This document shows, piece by piece, positions 31,501 to 32,872 of a stretch of 32,872 nt of DNA. Location of the stretch: positions 1 through 32,872 of the IMG/VR virus record IMGVR_UViG_3300017773_000069; one strand, written 5' to 3'. This DNA is from a virus. Position 1 is the first letter of the stretch, and every line of letters starts with the position of its first letter. The notes beneath the pieces are model-generated. The model did no database searches. It had not been told where the DNA came from and saw only the letters and a list, made by a program, of their open reading frames with translations. The translations under genes were made by a program, and so were the position numbers.

Positions 31501-32872
31501 GACAGTTGTTGATTTGTATCCACAATTAGATCGTGACAACACAAATGATACTCCCACTTCTGCAAAATCATTTGCTCTTAGAGCACCTTTAGGAAAAGTT
31601 GTAACCAATGATCTCCAGAAGAGTATTACAAAAGAATCTGTTGATGAATTACTCGTTAAATTTGGATCTGCAATAAAAATATCTTCAGAAACTGGTGGAG
31701 TTATAACACTTGAAAGGAATCATAACCTTTGTGGTATTGCACATGGAGTATTACATAGTAATAACTCTGGAATGAATAATGGAACATATGAAAACGTAAA
31801 AATATTTGAAGGACCGGTTGATTCAGGTATTTGGAACGGATCTCTAGGAAAAGTCACTGTTACTGGTGGAGAAATAACTGCCTATGAAATTACAAATCCA
31901 GGTTCGGGATTTGTGGCAGGTCAATATGGACATTGGGATTATAGACTCATTGGTGGTTCAGATGGTGCCGCTAAATTAGGAACTAGTGACAGTGCGGCAC
32001 TTGCAAATAAAAATTTAACATCTTCACCAGATAATCTTGTCATACAAGTCACTGGTTCTGGCATCACGACCGATGCATATTTTAGAACTACTAATGTACT
32101 CCAACCCAACACAATTAGTATTGCAAAAACCGCAGGTGATCCTGATATTACTTCAGATCAATATGTTTTTGTTGTCGGACGTGCCGTAAAATCTCAGTTA
32201 ACAAATGTTGGAACCGGTTATAATTTTGATGATTATGATAGTATTCCTCACGGGTTAAAAGTAGGAAATAGATTCCAATATAATGATGAAAATAATAATA
32301 AAGTAGGAACATTTATTGTTACTGATTTTGGTAGTGCAAGCAATCCCACTGCTCAATTATCCTCTCTTAAGGCAAAGTTAGAATCTTCAGAAGATGTTGG
32401 TGCTCTTTATCAGAATGGGCATATTCTAAAGCACGGACTATCTGCAAATGATGCCGATTCCGGAAAAGATGATGAAAATCTTGATGTAAGAGGAGTTCCA
32501 CTTCATGGTCTCGAAAATGCTAAACTTACCTCAACTCCTGTTGCCACCAGCACAACAATAAGTTTAGGTTCTCTAGTTACAGGTGCTCAACACGGTATGG
32601 GAGTCAGATTCCCACAAGGAAGTTATATTCAAATTGATGATGAAATATTAAGAATTGCATCTTCCACTAAATCAGTAACCGGTGATGTGTTGAACAATGT
32701 TACCGTTATTCGTGGTGTATTTGGAACACAAGCGACATCACATTTACCAAGTTCCTTGGTTACAAAATTAAGTCCAATACCATTAGAACTGCACAGATAT
32801 TCAATTCTTCGTGCATCTGGACATACATTTGAATATCTTGGATATGGTCCTGGTAACTATTCTACGGCACTT
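28535..32872 (+). CDS. Giant virion structural protein, 3' end outside window
   Basis: An open frame of 1446 codons from ATG 28535 with no stop before the window end, so the true protein is longer. It starts MPLNKLENFLKNAEGRILYV and continues with KPFKTLQRALIEAARFSY and TTILLMPGEHEIDNRPG, a pectin-lyase-like (right-handed beta-helix) opening seen in very large cyanophage structural proteins. Further on are H-N-L/H-G-F beta modules (about residues 318, 651 and 870), TNSNSNFGQLALVSDGF (about 522-538), a GSGFVAGQYG segment, and finally HTFEYLGYGPGNYSTAL at the window end. Parts match the 1070-aa protein. Likely a tail or baseplate surface component. Confidence 0.85.
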   Translation, partial: MPLNKLENFLKNAEGRILYVSPADLDSTDSILNQGNSQTKPFKTLQRALIEAARFSYNVGRNNDTTEKTTILLMPGEHEIDNRPGHTIQDDGSGAFVLKTPDGSTVGDSTLNLELESNFDLAQEGNILHKFNSVHGGVIVPRGTSIVGLDLRKTKIRPKYVPNPTDDTVPYSALFRITGACYFWQFSIFDGDELGKVYTDDKNFDNVINQVQPTFSHHKLTCFEYADGVNDVGSSGLTDLDMYYYKLSRAYNAASNRNIQEKFLQDGEGTGLDGFAKQRPEWEIVGAFANDPIVITRIQSGSLPGVPTNQITVTTQGAHNLSVGTPIKIKGVGRSEYNISTKVASTDPVRNDKFTYTLPDFPLDLETEPAVDGALITIETDTVSGASPYIFNISLRSVWGMNGMHADGSKASGFRSMVVAQFTGVSLQKDDRAFVKYNISSRKYEGLNQDTVKGTTLALESSSTNTAQIYHLDSDAIYRNDWQTIHVKITNDAILQIVSVFAIGYAKHFEAKSGGDASITNSNSNFGQLALVSDGFRKDAFKKDDNAFITHIITPKAITTVEEDVEWVQLSATTDANTNRLYLFGYDSVNIKPPSLTQGFRVGARNTDKLYVSINDVVYKADIKMSNAAASSARRSVNISTVEGNTGIFESSSDHGFTTGEKVIIIADDGDLPEKILEHKVYFVISGGTLTTTQLQLALSKSDADNAVAIKNTYISDATKLKVISRVTDKESGDVGHPVQYDTTNGWYITTNSNSDIRSQIVLGNVSTKTEISFFKRIADTRSLDDKIFKTRVSIPKEVQNGKNIQNGFILQESSQTGVRTDGDLTLNRTLTASDFAFSRNQRFISSCTFNNGNGKITVVSERPHNLQTNDLVKIDAIRHSANTEGTSEKGYNVEASVTVVDNMTFTYNAPITISTQPTNDFILDKTTVSSASSLPRFTRKDLRSNLYFFRNDIISEYDEGVETGVYHGYQLFSDFAIPEEFTNNKYSQTVVDLYPQLDRDNTNDTPTSAKSFALRAPLGKVVTNDLQKSITKESVDELLVKFGSAIKISSETGGVITLERNHNLCGIAHGVLHSNNSGMNNGTYENVKIFEGPVDSGIWNGSLGKVTVTGGEITAYEITNPGSGFVAGQYGHWDYRLIGGSDGAAKLGTSDSAALANKNLTSSPDNLVIQVTGSGITTDAYFRTTNVLQPNTISIAKTAGDPDITSDQYVFVVGRAVKSQLTNVGTGYNFDDYDSIPHGLKVGNRFQYNDENNNKVGTFIVTDFGSASNPTAQLSSLKAKLESSEDVGALYQNGHILKHGLSANDADSGKDDENLDVRGVPLHGLENAKLTSTPVATSTTISLGSLVTGAQHGMGVRFPQGSYIQIDDEILRIASSTKSVTGDVLNNVTVIRGVFGTQATSHLPSSLVTKLSPIPLELHRYSILRASGHTFEYLGYGPGNYSTAL

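Overview
The window is part of the genome of a T4-like cyanophage (myovirus infecting marine Prochlorococcus or Synechococcus). The assignment rests on a recognisable T4 core (gp33, gp59, gp32, gp53, gp48, gp4, gp26, gp27, gp5) combined with genes typical of marine cyanophages: thyX, phoH, a cyanobacterial DUF1825-type protein between gp59 and gp32, and very large modular fibre and structural proteins. The DNA is AT-rich. No integrase, transposase, CRISPR array or other mobile element is visible.

Layout. (1) 1-1236: a terminator, two small acidic proteins and the flavin-dependent thymidylate synthase thyX. (2) 1261-5101: a small protein, phoH, a PD-(D/E)XK nuclease, then the replication and late-transcription cluster gp33-gp59-DUF1825-gp32. 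It ends in a strong terminator. (3) 5132-7485, minus strand: gp53, gp48, an unknown small protein and gp4 (head completion). (4) 7525-27723, plus strand: a tail-tube-like protein, gp26, a small gp51-like ORF, two large tape-measure/hub candidates (the second with a muramidase-like domain), gp27, gp5 without a lysozyme domain, a separate beta-helical spike protein, a 1070-aa structural protein, a 333-aa structural protein, and a 2333-aa fibre ending in a self-cleaving S74 chaperone. (5) 27724-28480: a consensus sigma70-type promoter, two small proteins (one resembling Phd/YefM antitoxins) and three tRNAs, Ile(UAU), CAU and Leu(UAA). (6) 28535-end: a giant structural protein that runs off the window.

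Regulation. Three host-type promoters (TTGACN-N17-TATAAT/TAAAAT) each have the -35 box at the stop codon of the preceding gene. T4-type late motifs ([CA]TAAATA) precede the tail genes, the phoH block and the giant structural gene. Two of them are arranged face to face and mirror-symmetrically in the 39-bp gap between gp4 and the tail-tube-like gene.

Most notable signal. The end of gp26 carries a textbook -1 programmed frameshift site: T TTT TTC, a 5-nt spacer, then a 10-bp hairpin. It would fuse gp26 to the downstream gp51-like ORF. It sits directly between a tail-tube-like gene and a hydrophobic tape-measure-like gene, the position of the frameshifted G/GT tail chaperone in lambda-type phages. 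This suggests that gp26/gp51 of T4-like cyanophages is the G/GT counterpart.
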